A stretch of DNA of 45,195 nt from Streptomyces sp. ISL-94 (GTDB lineage: Bacteria > Actinomycetota > Actinomycetes > Streptomycetales > Streptomycetaceae). The stretch's first letter is position 1. Every line of letters begins with the position of its first letter. Of this stretch, positions 33,926 to 41,880 are shown piece by piece. The translations under genes were made by a program, and so were the position numbers. Below the pieces are notes generated by a model, which saw only the letters and a list, made by a program, of their open reading frames with translations, had not been told where the DNA came from and ran no database searches. Location of the stretch: assembly GCF_018614075.1 (NCBI RefSeq), contig NZ_JAGGOZ010000044.1:1-45195 (forward strand). The letters are read 5' to 3'.

Positions 33926-34609
33926 CTACGTTGCTGCGCACCCTGAGGAAATCCGGCCGAGGCGTGGGTTGAGGAGACGTGTGGTGTGCCGGGCGAGGCG
34001 GGCGCCGGTGAAGCCGATGACGGCGCCGACCACCACGTCGCTGGGGTAGTGGGCTCCGCTGTGGATCCGCTCGAGGGCTATGGCAGCGGTCAGGGCCGCG
34101 CAAGGGACGCCGGCCACAGGCCACACAGCCGCCACGGAGGTGGTGAAGGCGACCGCGGCCGCGGTGTGTCCGGAGGGGAAGGAGGAGCTGTCCGGCCGAT
34201 CTTCGACCTGGTCGTTCGGGATGAGGTGCTTGGGCGGGCGGCGCCGATCCCACAGGTACTTTGCCGCGCCGCCGATGGCCTGCCCGGTCCACATCCCCGC
34301 CAGGCCCGAGCCGGCGGTGCGTCGCCCGCGACGACCGCCCGCGACGGCCAGGAAGGCGGCGGCGGCCAGCCACAGCTTGGTGTGCTCGGCCGACTCCTCG
34401 ACCGCCGGCAGCACCTTGCTCGCCCAGAGTCCCTTCCAGGACGCCGCCGAGCGTGTCAGTGCCCGGTCGAGCCCCAGGAAGCGGCGGGCCGCCGCCGGCC
34501 GGTCCGGCGGGTTGCCCTCTACGTCGCTGCCGGGGCCGGCCGCCGATGGCGTGGCTTGCTTGGCATCGGGAACGTGGCCCCGTGCATTCGGTACTCGACT
34601 GCGGTCCAT
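33926..34609 (-). CDS. PAP2-family phosphatase, membrane
   Basis: A 227-residue phosphatidic-acid-phosphatase-like protein. The three motifs are KYLWDRRRPPKHL (KX6RP), FPSGHTAAAVAF (PSGH) and IHSGAHYPSDVVVG (third His and Asp). The last has S-G-A-H instead of the usual S-R. There are about four hydrophobic helices around them. Active site faces the outside in related enzymes, acting on undecaprenyl pyrophosphate or a lipid phosphate. The ATG at 34609 starts MDRSRVPNARG; AGGCGC lies upstream. Confidence 0.88.
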   Translation of the reverse strand: MDRSRVPNARGHVPDAKQATPSAAGPGSDVEGNPPDRPAAARRFLGLDRALTRSAASWKGLWASKVLPAVEESAEHTKLWLAAAAFLAVAGGRRGRRTAGSGLAGMWTGQAIGGAAKYLWDRRRPPKHLIPNDQVEDRPDSSSFPSGHTAAAVAFTTSVAAVWPVAGVPCAALTAAIALERIHSGAHYPSDVVVGAVIGFTGARLARHTTRLLNPRLGRISSGCAAT

Positions 34610-34835
34610 GCCAAGCGCCTGTCCCTTCACCCTGCGCGCCAAACCGGCCGACCGGCCTTGCGCCGTTCCACCGGGGCTCGGTGAGGGCGGCGCGGGAGAA
34701 CCCCGCCAAGGCGGACACGCACGGTAAGGGGGACGCCACGACTCGTGCGTCATCGCCGAACACCGGCACCCCCCGTACTGCCCCGAGCCACGCCGGCTCT
34801 GCCGCAACACATCTGCGAGTCAAAGGCGTTCTTTG

Positions 34836-35537
34836 TCAGCCCCGCTCCCCGACGGCCCGCATGCCCCTGGCGCGGGTGGCCTTCGATGCTGCATCGGAAC
34901 CGAGAATGTCAAGAACTTCCGAGGCGCGATGTGGCTGGTGAGATGCAGTCAGTACGCCCCCGCTGAACGTCGAGCTGATCGCGGTATCGCCCGGCAGCGG
35001 GCCGATGATGACGATTCCTGGCAGTCCCATCAGTTCGCTGTGCTGTTGAAAGGCGAGGTCGGCTTCGGCGGATGCGAGCAAGCTGCCGACGGGCACCCCC
35101 GGTGGTGCTTGGACAAGCCGGTTTCCGAGCGTGTCGGCGAGATCCAGCCGGGTGATCAGATCGACGAGGGCCGTACCGCTGGGGCCGGTGGAGTAGGCGA
35201 CTCTCTTCGCAGCAAGAAGCACGGCTCGCAGGTCACACTCCGAGCGGAGAGCTGGAACCGGTGATCCTTCCGGCACCGCCGCAACAACCTGGGAGATCCA
35301 TAGCGGGCGCACCGTTCCTGCCAGGAGGTGTCCCTCGTGTTCCAGTGTGGTCAATGCGCCATCGGCGAGCACGAGCAAGTCGGCCTCAGCGCCTTCGCGC
35401 ACCCGCCGTGCGATCTCGACCCCGCCGGCGGACTCGAACCGCACCGGAATCCCGCGATCGAGTCCGATGTGCTCGCAAAGGTCAGCCAGAATCAGCCGCG
35501 TCGCCATCGAGGACAGCCCACAGAGCTCTCGGTCCAC
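34836..35537 (-). CDS. ModA-like substrate-binding protein without signal peptide
   Basis: A 233-residue type 2 periplasmic-binding fold related to molybdate-binding ModA. ESAGGVEIARRVREGAEADL (anion loop), LLVLADGAL, and STGPSGTALVDLITRLDL are conserved. The N-terminus MDRELCGLSSMATRLILADL lacks a signal sequence or lipobox, so the protein should be cytosolic. It is divergent from an IclR regulator and next to an aromatic operon, without ABC permease or ATPase genes. It may sense an organic acid rather than transport molybdate (inference). GTG at 35537 follows AGGAGGCGAC. Confidence 0.8.
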   Translation of the reverse strand: MDRELCGLSSMATRLILADLCEHIGLDRGIPVRFESAGGVEIARRVREGAEADLLVLADGALTTLEHEGHLLAGTVRPLWISQVVAAVPEGSPVPALRSECDLRAVLLAAKRVAYSTGPSGTALVDLITRLDLADTLGNRLVQAPPGVPVGSLLASAEADLAFQQHSELMGLPGIVIIGPLPGDTAISSTFSGGVLTASHQPHRASEVLDILGSDAASKATRARGMRAVGERG

Positions 35538-35544
35538 GTCGCCT

Positions 35545-35719
35545 CCTAGTCCCGGACTTCGCAGGTCACCCGATCGTGAAGATCAACCGGTCGCGATCGG
35601 TCGCCATCGGATAGTTGACGCCGTGCGGTCTGTCACGGCTGGGCCAACGCGGCCGAGATCGGCCAACGATCTTGAGTTGAGGCGTTCCTAACGGGTGACC
35701 TGCGAAGTACGGGCCTAGT
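35545..35719. promoter_or_regulatory. Long inverted repeats bounding a divergent promoter region
   Basis: Bases 35545-35572 and 35692-35719 are inverted copies: CGGGTGACCTGCGAAGT, one variable base, CGGG, one variable base, CTAG. The first arm ends 7 bp from the GTG of the ModA-like gene, with its CTAG adjoining the ribosome site; the second lies 61 bp before the IclR start. About 120 bp lie between. Symmetric operators, one per promoter, for the IclR protein are the simplest explanation. Confidence 0.75.
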
Positions 35720-35780
35720 GTCCGGCCGATGCTACGACGCCCGAACGGGCAGCTCAACGCCCGTCTGCAAGACTGACCGC

Positions 35781-36548
35781 GTGAGCACAACCCAGATCAC
35801 GGCGGCTGGAAAAGTTCTCAAGGTCCTCTCGACCTTCGATCGCGAGCGCCCGTCGCAAACACTGTCGGAGATCGCTCAGCGCACGGGCCTGGCCCTGAGT
35901 ACCACGCACCGAGTGGTCACAGAGCTGGCGGGATGGGGAGCGCTTGAGCGCGAGGAGGACGGGTCGTGGCATGTCGGGCTGAGGCTCTGGGAGATCGCCT
36001 CGGGATGCCCGCGCACTCAGATCCTGCGCGATGTGGCTCTGCCGTTCATGCAGGACCTCTACGAGGCGACTCACGAGAACATCCAACTCGCGGTGCGCGA
36101 GGGCACGGAGCTTGTCTTCGTCGAGCGGATCGCGGGACATCGGTCGGTGGAACTGGTGACGATGGTGGGGGCCCGGTTTCCGATCGGCTCCACCGGGATG
36201 GGCCGAGTACTGCTGGCGCACGCGCCCCGGGACATCCAGGAGGAGGTTCTCGAAGCGCCGCTGCGAGCCTGGACCCCGCACACCGTCACCAACCCGAAGA
36301 CGCTGCGCGCGCAGTTGGACCGCATCCGCCGCGAGCAGGTCTTCGTCAGCGACCGGCAGCTGTCGGAAAGCACGGTCGCGGTGGCCGCACCTGTGCGGAT
36401 CGGCCGGACCGGGCCGGTCAGCGCCGCACTGGGGATCGTCATAGCGGCCCATGGCGCGGCCCGGGCGCAAGGGCTGCGTGAGCCGCTCCTGAGAGCCGCG
36501 TACGAGGTGTCCGACGAGCTCGGCCGGCGCGCCCACAGGACGGACTGA
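35781..36548 (+). CDS. IclR family transcriptional regulator
   Basis: A 255-residue regulator. The N-terminal helix-turn-helix is QTLSEIAQRTGLALSTTHRV (about residues 26-45). The C-terminal effector domain has LVFVERIAGHRSVELVTMVG and FPIGSTGMGRVLLAHAPRD. GTG at 35781 gives the normal N-terminus. Located upstream and in the same direction as the pobA-lig operon and divergent from the ModA-like gene, it most likely controls both in response to 4-hydroxybenzoate, protocatechuate or a pathway intermediate. Confidence 0.93.
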   Translation: MSTTQITAAGKVLKVLSTFDRERPSQTLSEIAQRTGLALSTTHRVVTELAGWGALEREEDGSWHVGLRLWEIASGCPRTQILRDVALPFMQDLYEATHENIQLAVREGTELVFVERIAGHRSVELVTMVGARFPIGSTGMGRVLLAHAPRDIQEEVLEAPLRAWTPHTVTNPKTLRAQLDRIRREQVFVSDRQLSESTVAVAAPVRIGRTGPVSAALGIVIAAHGAARAQGLREPLLRAAYEVSDELGRRAHRTD

Positions 36549-36561
36549 CATCGGACAAGGC

Positions 36562-36576
36562 TTCCGCCTGACGGAA
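36562..36576. promoter_or_regulatory. TTCCG-N5-CGGAA palindrome upstream of pobA
   Basis: Perfect 5-bp arms separated by CCTGA, 76 bp before the pobA start. Similar symmetric arms are common for IclR-family dimers. It could be the operator of the catabolic operon or a short attenuator after the regulator gene. Confidence 0.4.
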
Positions 36577-36652
36577 ACGCCGGCGACTGGCCGCGGTTCC
36601 GGGTGCCAGCGTTCGGGGTGTTCGAGTCGCTCCCCGTCGCTCAGGAGATGCC

Positions 36653-37864
36653 ATGGCCGCTGCCGTCATCGACACCGTTGCCTCGGTTCCCGTTGCCATC
36701 GTCGGTGCCGGCCCGGCCGGCCTGATGCTGGCGCACCTCCTCGGGCGCGCAGGGGTCGAGACGATCGTCATCGACACCCGCTCCCGGCGCGAGATCGAGA
36801 CGACGCAGCGGGCCGGCATCCTCGAGGCCGACACGGCCAGGGACCTGGTCGAGACCGGCGTCTCCGACCGGATCCTGCGCGAGGGCCACGAGCACGAGGG
36901 CACCGAGCTCCGGTTCGGCGGCCGGCCGCACCGCATCCACTTCAAGGAGCTGGTGGGCGAGTCGGTGTGGCTCTACCCGCAGACCGACGTGTTCATCGAC
37001 CTGGCCGATGCCCGCCATCGCGACGGCGGCACGGTCCACTTCGACATCCAGGACACCGAGGTCCTCGGCATCACGACCGACGCCCCCCGGGTCCGCTACA
37101 CCGCGCCCGACGGGACCCGTCACGAGATCCGCGCGCGGTACGTGGTCGGTGCGGACGGGTCGCGCAGCATGTGCCGCGACCTGGTGCCCGAGGACCGGCG
37201 GGTGCGCTACGGCAAGGAGTACCCCTTCGCGTGGTTCGGCATCATGGCCGAGGCACCGATGAGCGCGCCCGAGCTCGTCTACGCCCACTCCGAGCACGGG
37301 TTCGCGCTGATCAGCCGGCGCACCGAGACCGTGCAGCGGATGTACTTCCAGTGCGGCTCCGACGAGTCCGTCGACGCCTGGCCGGACGACCGCATCTGGG
37401 AGACGCTCCAGGCCCGGGTGGCCGGCCAGGACGGCTTCCGGCTCAAGGAGGGGCCGATCCTCGAGAAGACGGTGCTGCGGTTCCGCTCGTTCGTACAGGA
37501 GCCGATGCGCTGGGGCTCGATGGCACTCGCGGGCGACGCCGCGCACACCGTGCCGCCGACCGGTGCCCGCGGGCTCAACCTTGCGCTGCACGACGTCAAG
37601 GTACTCGCCGGCGTCCTGCTGCGGGCGCTCGGAAGCGAGGGCGAGGCGGCGTTGGACGAATACCAGCCGCGCGCTCTGCAGCGGGTCTGGCGGGCGCAGA
37701 ACTTCTCCTACTGGATGACTCAGCTCCTGCACACTGCGCCCGGCGGCACGTCGTTCGACCTGCAGCGTCAGCTCGGCGAGCTCGACAACGTGGTGGGCAC
37801 GCGCGCCGGGCGCACCTACCTCGCCGAGCAGTACACCGGCTGGCCCACCCGTCCGCAGAACTGA
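36653..37864 (+). CDS. pobA: 4-hydroxybenzoate 3-monooxygenase
   Basis: A 403-residue class A flavin monooxygenase. VAIVGAGPAGLMLAHLLGRA (GxGxxG), QRAGILEADTARDLVE, VVGADGSRSMCRDLVP (DG) and ALAGDAAHTVPPTGARGLNL (GD) are the PobA signatures; the length is near the 394 of the Pseudomonas enzyme. It uses NAD(P)H and O2 to make protocatechuate. AGGAGATGCC precedes the ATG. It heads the lig operon, supplying the ring-cleavage substrate; ligJ follows after 24 bp. Confidence 0.94.
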   Translation: MAAAVIDTVASVPVAIVGAGPAGLMLAHLLGRAGVETIVIDTRSRREIETTQRAGILEADTARDLVETGVSDRILREGHEHEGTELRFGGRPHRIHFKELVGESVWLYPQTDVFIDLADARHRDGGTVHFDIQDTEVLGITTDAPRVRYTAPDGTRHEIRARYVVGADGSRSMCRDLVPEDRRVRYGKEYPFAWFGIMAEAPMSAPELVYAHSEHGFALISRRTETVQRMYFQCGSDESVDAWPDDRIWETLQARVAGQDGFRLKEGPILEKTVLRFRSFVQEPMRWGSMALAGDAAHTVPPTGARGLNLALHDVKVLAGVLLRALGSEGEAALDEYQPRALQRVWRAQNFSYWMTQLLHTAPGGTSFDLQRQLGELDNVVGTRAGRTYLAEQYTGWPTRPQN

Positions 37865-37888
37865 CCCGGACGAGCACGAGGAGAACCC

Positions 37889-38914
37889 ATGATCATCGAT
37901 TGTCACGGTCACTTCACCACCGCGCCGCCGCAGCTGGCGCGGTGGCGGGACAGGCAGGTGGCGGCGGCCGGCGTACCCGAGGACGCGCCCGATCCCGACG
38001 AACTGGTCATCACCGACGACGACCTGCGTCAGGCGGTCGAGGGCAATCAGCTGCGGCTCATGGACGAACGCGGCTGCGACCTGACGGTCTTCTCCCCGCG
38101 GGCCAGCTTCATGGCCCACCACATCGGCGACTTCCAGGTCTCCTCCATATGGGCGCGGATATGCAACGACCTGGTCCACCGCGTCAGCACGCTCTACCCC
38201 GACCGCTTCGCGATGGGCGCGATGCTGCCGCAGTCGCCGGGCGTCGACCCCGCGACCTGTCTGCCCGAGCTGCGCCGCGCGGTCGAGGAACTCGGCGCGG
38301 TGACCATCAACCTCAACCCCGATCCGTCGGGCGGCAGGTGGACCGCGCCGCCGCTGACCGACCGCAGCTGGTACCCGGTCTACGAGGCGATGGCCGAGTA
38401 CGACATCCCCGCCATGATCCACGTCAGCACGTCATGCAACCCGGCCTTCCACACCACCGGCGCCCACTACCTCAACGCCGACACCACGGCGTTCATGCAG
38501 TTGGTCCAGGGTGACCTGTTCGCCGACTTCCCGACGCTGCGGTTCGTGATCCCGCACGGCGGCGGCGCGGTGCCCTACCACTGGGGCCGGTTCCGCGGAC
38601 TGGCGATGGCCCTGGGCAGACCGGACCCGGAGACGCTTCTGGACAACGTCTTCTTCGACACCTGCGTCTACCACCAGCCCGGCATCGACCTGCTCACCCG
38701 CGTGATCCCCAGCCGGTCCGTCCTGTTCGCCAGCGAGATGATCGGCGCGGTCCGCGACATCGACCCGCGCACCGGCCACCACTTCGACGACACGAAGCGG
38801 TACGTCGAGGCCACCGCGAACCTCTCCGACGAGCAGCGCACCGCCGTCTACTCCCGCAACGCCCTGCGCGTCTACCCCCGCCTCGCCGCCCGCCTCACCG
38901 CGGCCGGCCGCTGA
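37889..38914 (+). CDS. ligJ: 4-oxalomesaconate hydratase
   Basis: A 341-residue amidohydrolase-fold protein, the same length as Sphingobium LigJ. It starts MIIDCHGHFTTAPPQLARWR with the metal HxH. SPRASFMAHHIGD, INLNPDPSGGRW and PAMIHVSTSCN are LigJ-like, and IPHGGGAVPYHWGRFRG has the later metal ligand. It hydrates 4-oxalomesaconate (or its tautomer) to 4-carboxy-4-hydroxy-2-oxoadipate. The start has GAGGAG upstream. It is followed 17 bp later by ligK, which uses its product. Confidence 0.9.
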   Translation: MIIDCHGHFTTAPPQLARWRDRQVAAAGVPEDAPDPDELVITDDDLRQAVEGNQLRLMDERGCDLTVFSPRASFMAHHIGDFQVSSIWARICNDLVHRVSTLYPDRFAMGAMLPQSPGVDPATCLPELRRAVEELGAVTINLNPDPSGGRWTAPPLTDRSWYPVYEAMAEYDIPAMIHVSTSCNPAFHTTGAHYLNADTTAFMQLVQGDLFADFPTLRFVIPHGGGAVPYHWGRFRGLAMALGRPDPETLLDNVFFDTCVYHQPGIDLLTRVIPSRSVLFASEMIGAVRDIDPRTGHHFDDTKRYVEATANLSDEQRTAVYSRNALRVYPRLAARLTAAGR

Positions 38915-38931
38915 CCCCAGGAGAAGTACGC

Positions 38932-39621
38932 ATGGAACACACCGAGATCGGCGTCGTTCACACATCGATCGACCGCGCCGACCCCGGGGCCGTCGCCGCG
39001 CTGTCGGCGTTCGGCGTCGCGACGATCCACGAGGCCATGGGCCGGGTGGGACTGATGCGCCCCTACCTGCGCCCCGTCTACCCCAAGGCCCGTCTGTGCG
39101 GCACCGCGGTGACCGTGCTGCTGCAGCCCGGCGACAACTGGATGCTCCACGTCGCCGCCGAGCAGATCCGGGAGGGCGACGTCGTGGTGGCGGCCTGCAC
39201 GACCGAGAGCGAGGACGGCTTCTTCGGCGAGCTGCTCGCCACCTCGTTCCGCGCCCGGGGATGCAAGGGCCTGGTCATCGACGGCGGCGTGCGCGACGCG
39301 GTCGACCTGGAGGAGATGGACTTCCCGGTCTTCTCCCGGACGATCAACGCCAAGGGCACGGTCAAGGCCACCCTCGGCTCGGTCAACGTACCGGTGGTCT
39401 GCGCCAATGCCCTGGTCAGGCCCGGCGACGTCGTCGTGGCGGACAGCGACGGCGTCGTCGTGGTGCCGCGCGAGCGGGCCGTCGAGGTCGCCGCGGCGTC
39501 GGCCAGGCGCGAGGCAAAGGAGGAGGGCAAGCGCGCGCAGTTCCGCACGGGCGAACTCGGCCTGGACATGTACGACATGCGCGGCCCGCTGGCCGAGCTC
39601 GGACTGCGCTACGAGGACTGA
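38932..39621 (+). CDS. ligK: 4-carboxy-4-hydroxy-2-oxoadipate aldolase
   Basis: A 229-residue class II aldolase of the HMG/CHA (RraA-like) family. FGVATIHEAMGRVGLMRPYL, GTAVTVLLQPGDN and GCKGLVIDGGVRDAVDLEEM (catalytic Arg-Asp and metal site) match LigK/ProA. It cleaves the product of LigJ to pyruvate and oxaloacetate. AGGAGAAGTACGC precedes the ATG. The stop is 2 bp before ligI. Confidence 0.92.
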   Translation: MEHTEIGVVHTSIDRADPGAVAALSAFGVATIHEAMGRVGLMRPYLRPVYPKARLCGTAVTVLLQPGDNWMLHVAAEQIREGDVVVAACTTESEDGFFGELLATSFRARGCKGLVIDGGVRDAVDLEEMDFPVFSRTINAKGTVKATLGSVNVPVVCANALVRPGDVVVADSDGVVVVPRERAVEVAAASARREAKEEGKRAQFRTGELGLDMYDMRGPLAELGLRYED

Positions 39622-39623
39622 GG

Positions 39624-40544
39624 ATGACGACCACCTTCGACAAGACCCCCGGCTGGCTGGACTGGTACGCCGGCCCGAGCCGGCCGCGGTTCCAGGTGCC
39701 CGAGGGCGCCGTCGACGCGCACTGCCACGTCTTCGGCCCGGGCGCGGAGTTCCCGTACGCCCCCGAGCGGAAATACACCCCCTGTGACGCGTCCAAGGAC
39801 CAGCTCTTCGCGCTGCGCGACCACCTGGGCTTGTCCCGCAACGTCGTGGTCCAGGCGACCTGCCACGGCTCCGACAACAGCGCCGTGATCGACGCCCTGC
39901 GGGCTTCGGGAGGCCTGGCCCGGGGCATCGCGACGGTACGGCCAGGCATCGCGGACGCGGATGTGCGCGAGCTGCACGAGGCCGGTGTACGCGGCGCGCG
40001 GTTCAACTTCGTCAAGCGGCTCGTCGACACGGCACCGCGGCAGGACCTGTGGGACGTAGTCGAGCGGATCGCGCCCTACGGCTGGCACGCCGTCGTCTAC
40101 TTCGAGGCCTCCGACCTCGCCGGCCTGCGCGACTTCCTCCTCTCGATCCCGGTGCCGCTGGTCATCGACCACATGGGCCGGCCCGATGTCACCAAGGGCG
40201 CGCACGGCCCGGAGTTCGAGGCGTTCGTGGACTTCATGCGGGCGAGGCCGGACATCTGGTGCAAGGTGACCTGCCCGGAGCGGCTGTCGGTGAGCGGCCC
40301 GCCGGCCCTCGACGGCGAGCAGCAGGCCTACCGCGACGTCGTCCCGTTCGCCCGGCGCGTGGTCGAGGAGTTCCCCGACCGGGTGCTGTGGGGCACCGAC
40401 TGGCCGCACCCGAACCTCGCCGCCCACATGCCCGACGACGGCCTGCTCATCGACTTCATCCCGCACATCGCACCGACCGCGCAGCTGCAGCGCAAGCTCC
40501 TCGTCGACAACCCGACGCGCCTGTACTGGTCGGACGCCCGCTGA
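39624..40544 (+). CDS. ligI: 2-pyrone-4,6-dicarboxylate lactonase
   Basis: A 306-residue amidohydrolase, close to the 293 of Sphingobium LigI. VDAHCHVFGPGAEFPYAPER holds the metal/substrate HxH, NVVVQATCHGSDN is the substrate loop, and VLWGTDWPHPNLAAHMPDDG the conserved Asp. It hydrolyses PDC to 4-oxalomesaconate. Its presence implies that the route goes through PDC, so the ring-cleavage enzyme acts on protocatechuate rather than gallate. Start 2 bp after ligK. Confidence 0.92.
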   Translation: MTTTFDKTPGWLDWYAGPSRPRFQVPEGAVDAHCHVFGPGAEFPYAPERKYTPCDASKDQLFALRDHLGLSRNVVVQATCHGSDNSAVIDALRASGGLARGIATVRPGIADADVRELHEAGVRGARFNFVKRLVDTAPRQDLWDVVERIAPYGWHAVVYFEASDLAGLRDFLLSIPVPLVIDHMGRPDVTKGAHGPEFEAFVDFMRARPDIWCKVTCPERLSVSGPPALDGEQQAYRDVVPFARRVVEEFPDRVLWGTDWPHPNLAAHMPDDGLLIDFIPHIAPTAQLQRKLLVDNPTRLYWSDAR

Positions 40545-40568
40545 CCGCCCCACCATTGGAGTCCCACC

Positions 40569-41879
40569 ATGTCACTGGACAAGACCTACAAACTGGTTCC
40601 GGGGACGACCATCTTCGACGCCGAACAGTCCGCCAAGGGGTACCACCTCAACCAGTTCTGCATGTCGCTGATGACGACGGAGAACCGCGAGCTCTACCTC
40701 GCCGACGAGCGCGCCTACCTGGACGCGTGGCCGCTGCGGGAGGAGCAGAGGCAGGCGCTGCTCGACCGCGACCTCAACGCCGCGGTGCTCGAGGGCGGCA
40801 ACATCTACTTCCTCGCCAAGTGGGGAGCGACGCTGGGACTGTCCTTCCAGCAGATGGCGGGCTCGATGACCGGCATGACCGAGCAGGAGTACCGCGACAT
40901 GATGGTCAGCGGCGGCCGCTCCGTCGAGGGCAACCGGATCGACCACGCCGTCCTCGAAGCGGCGTACTCCAACCCGGCACCGCCGGCCGAGCACGCCACG
41001 GTCACCGGCGCGGTCTTCACCTCGCACGTTCCGGCGATCGGCGCGGCGATGGACCACGACAAGACCGGCGAACCTTACTGGAGGCCTGTCTTCGAGGGTT
41101 ATGAGTTCTCCAAGCAGTGGGAGAAGGAGAACCTCCCCGATGTGATCCTCCTGGTCTACAACGACCATGCCACCACGTTCGACCTGTCGCTGATCCCGAC
41201 CTTCGTGCTCGGCACCGGCGCGGCCTACCCCACCGCCGACGAGGGCTACGGGCCCCGCCCGGTCCCCGGTATCGAGGGCGACCCCGACCTGGCCGCGCAC
41301 ATCGCGCACTCGCTCATCAGGGACGACTTCGACCTCACCCTCGTCAACGAGATGAGCGTCGACCACGGCCTGACCGTCCCGCTGTCGCTGATGTTCGGGG
41401 ACGTCGAGAAGTGGCCGTGCAAGGTGATCCCGTTCCACGTCAACGTGGTGCAGTACCCCGTGCCCTCGGGCGCCCGGTGCTTCAAGCTCGGCCAGGCGCT
41501 GCGCAAGGCGATCGAGTCCTACGACAGGCCGCTGAAGGTCCAGGTGTGGGGCACCGGCGGCATGAGCCACCAGCTGCAGGGCCCGCGCGCCGGCCTCATC
41601 AACCGGGGATGGGACAACGCCTTCCTCGACAGGCTGATCGAGGACCCGGTCGGCCTGTCGCAGGTGCCGCACCTGGAATACGTCGAGGAAGCCGGCTCGG
41701 AAGGCATCGAGCTGGTCATGTGGCTGATCGCCCGCGGGGCGATGAGCGACCTCGACGGGTCCGGACGGATCGAGGTCAAGCACCGCTTCTACCATGTGCC
41801 GGCGTCCAACACCGCCGTCGGCCACCTGATCCTCGAAAACCACCCCCGGGCCCAGGAGCCCGCCGAAGGAGTGAAGTGA
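40569..41879 (+). CDS. ligAB: Protocatechuate 4,5-dioxygenase, fused alpha and beta chains
   Basis: A 436-residue fusion. Residues about 1-130 are LigA-like (GYHLNQFCMSL, GGNIYFLAKWGATLGLSFQQ). The rest is LigB-like: iron ligands His153 (FTSHVPAIGAA), His200 (YNDHATTF) and Glu381 (EGIELVMW), with the catalytic base His334 (GTGGMSHQL). The 134- and 47-residue spacings match LigB His61-His195-Glu242. It makes 4-carboxy-2-hydroxymuconate-6-semialdehyde from protocatechuate. Fused enzymes include PcmA of Arthrobacter and gallate dioxygenases; ligC and ligI next to it favour protocatechuate. TTGGAGTCCCACC precedes the ATG. Confidence 0.92.
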   Translation: MSLDKTYKLVPGTTIFDAEQSAKGYHLNQFCMSLMTTENRELYLADERAYLDAWPLREEQRQALLDRDLNAAVLEGGNIYFLAKWGATLGLSFQQMAGSMTGMTEQEYRDMMVSGGRSVEGNRIDHAVLEAAYSNPAPPAEHATVTGAVFTSHVPAIGAAMDHDKTGEPYWRPVFEGYEFSKQWEKENLPDVILLVYNDHATTFDLSLIPTFVLGTGAAYPTADEGYGPRPVPGIEGDPDLAAHIAHSLIRDDFDLTLVNEMSVDHGLTVPLSLMFGDVEKWPCKVIPFHVNVVQYPVPSGARCFKLGQALRKAIESYDRPLKVQVWGTGGMSHQLQGPRAGLINRGWDNAFLDRLIEDPVGLSQVPHLEYVEEAGSEGIELVMWLIARGAMSDLDGSGRIEVKHRFYHVPASNTAVGHLILENHPRAQEPAEGVK

Positions 41880-41880
41880 C

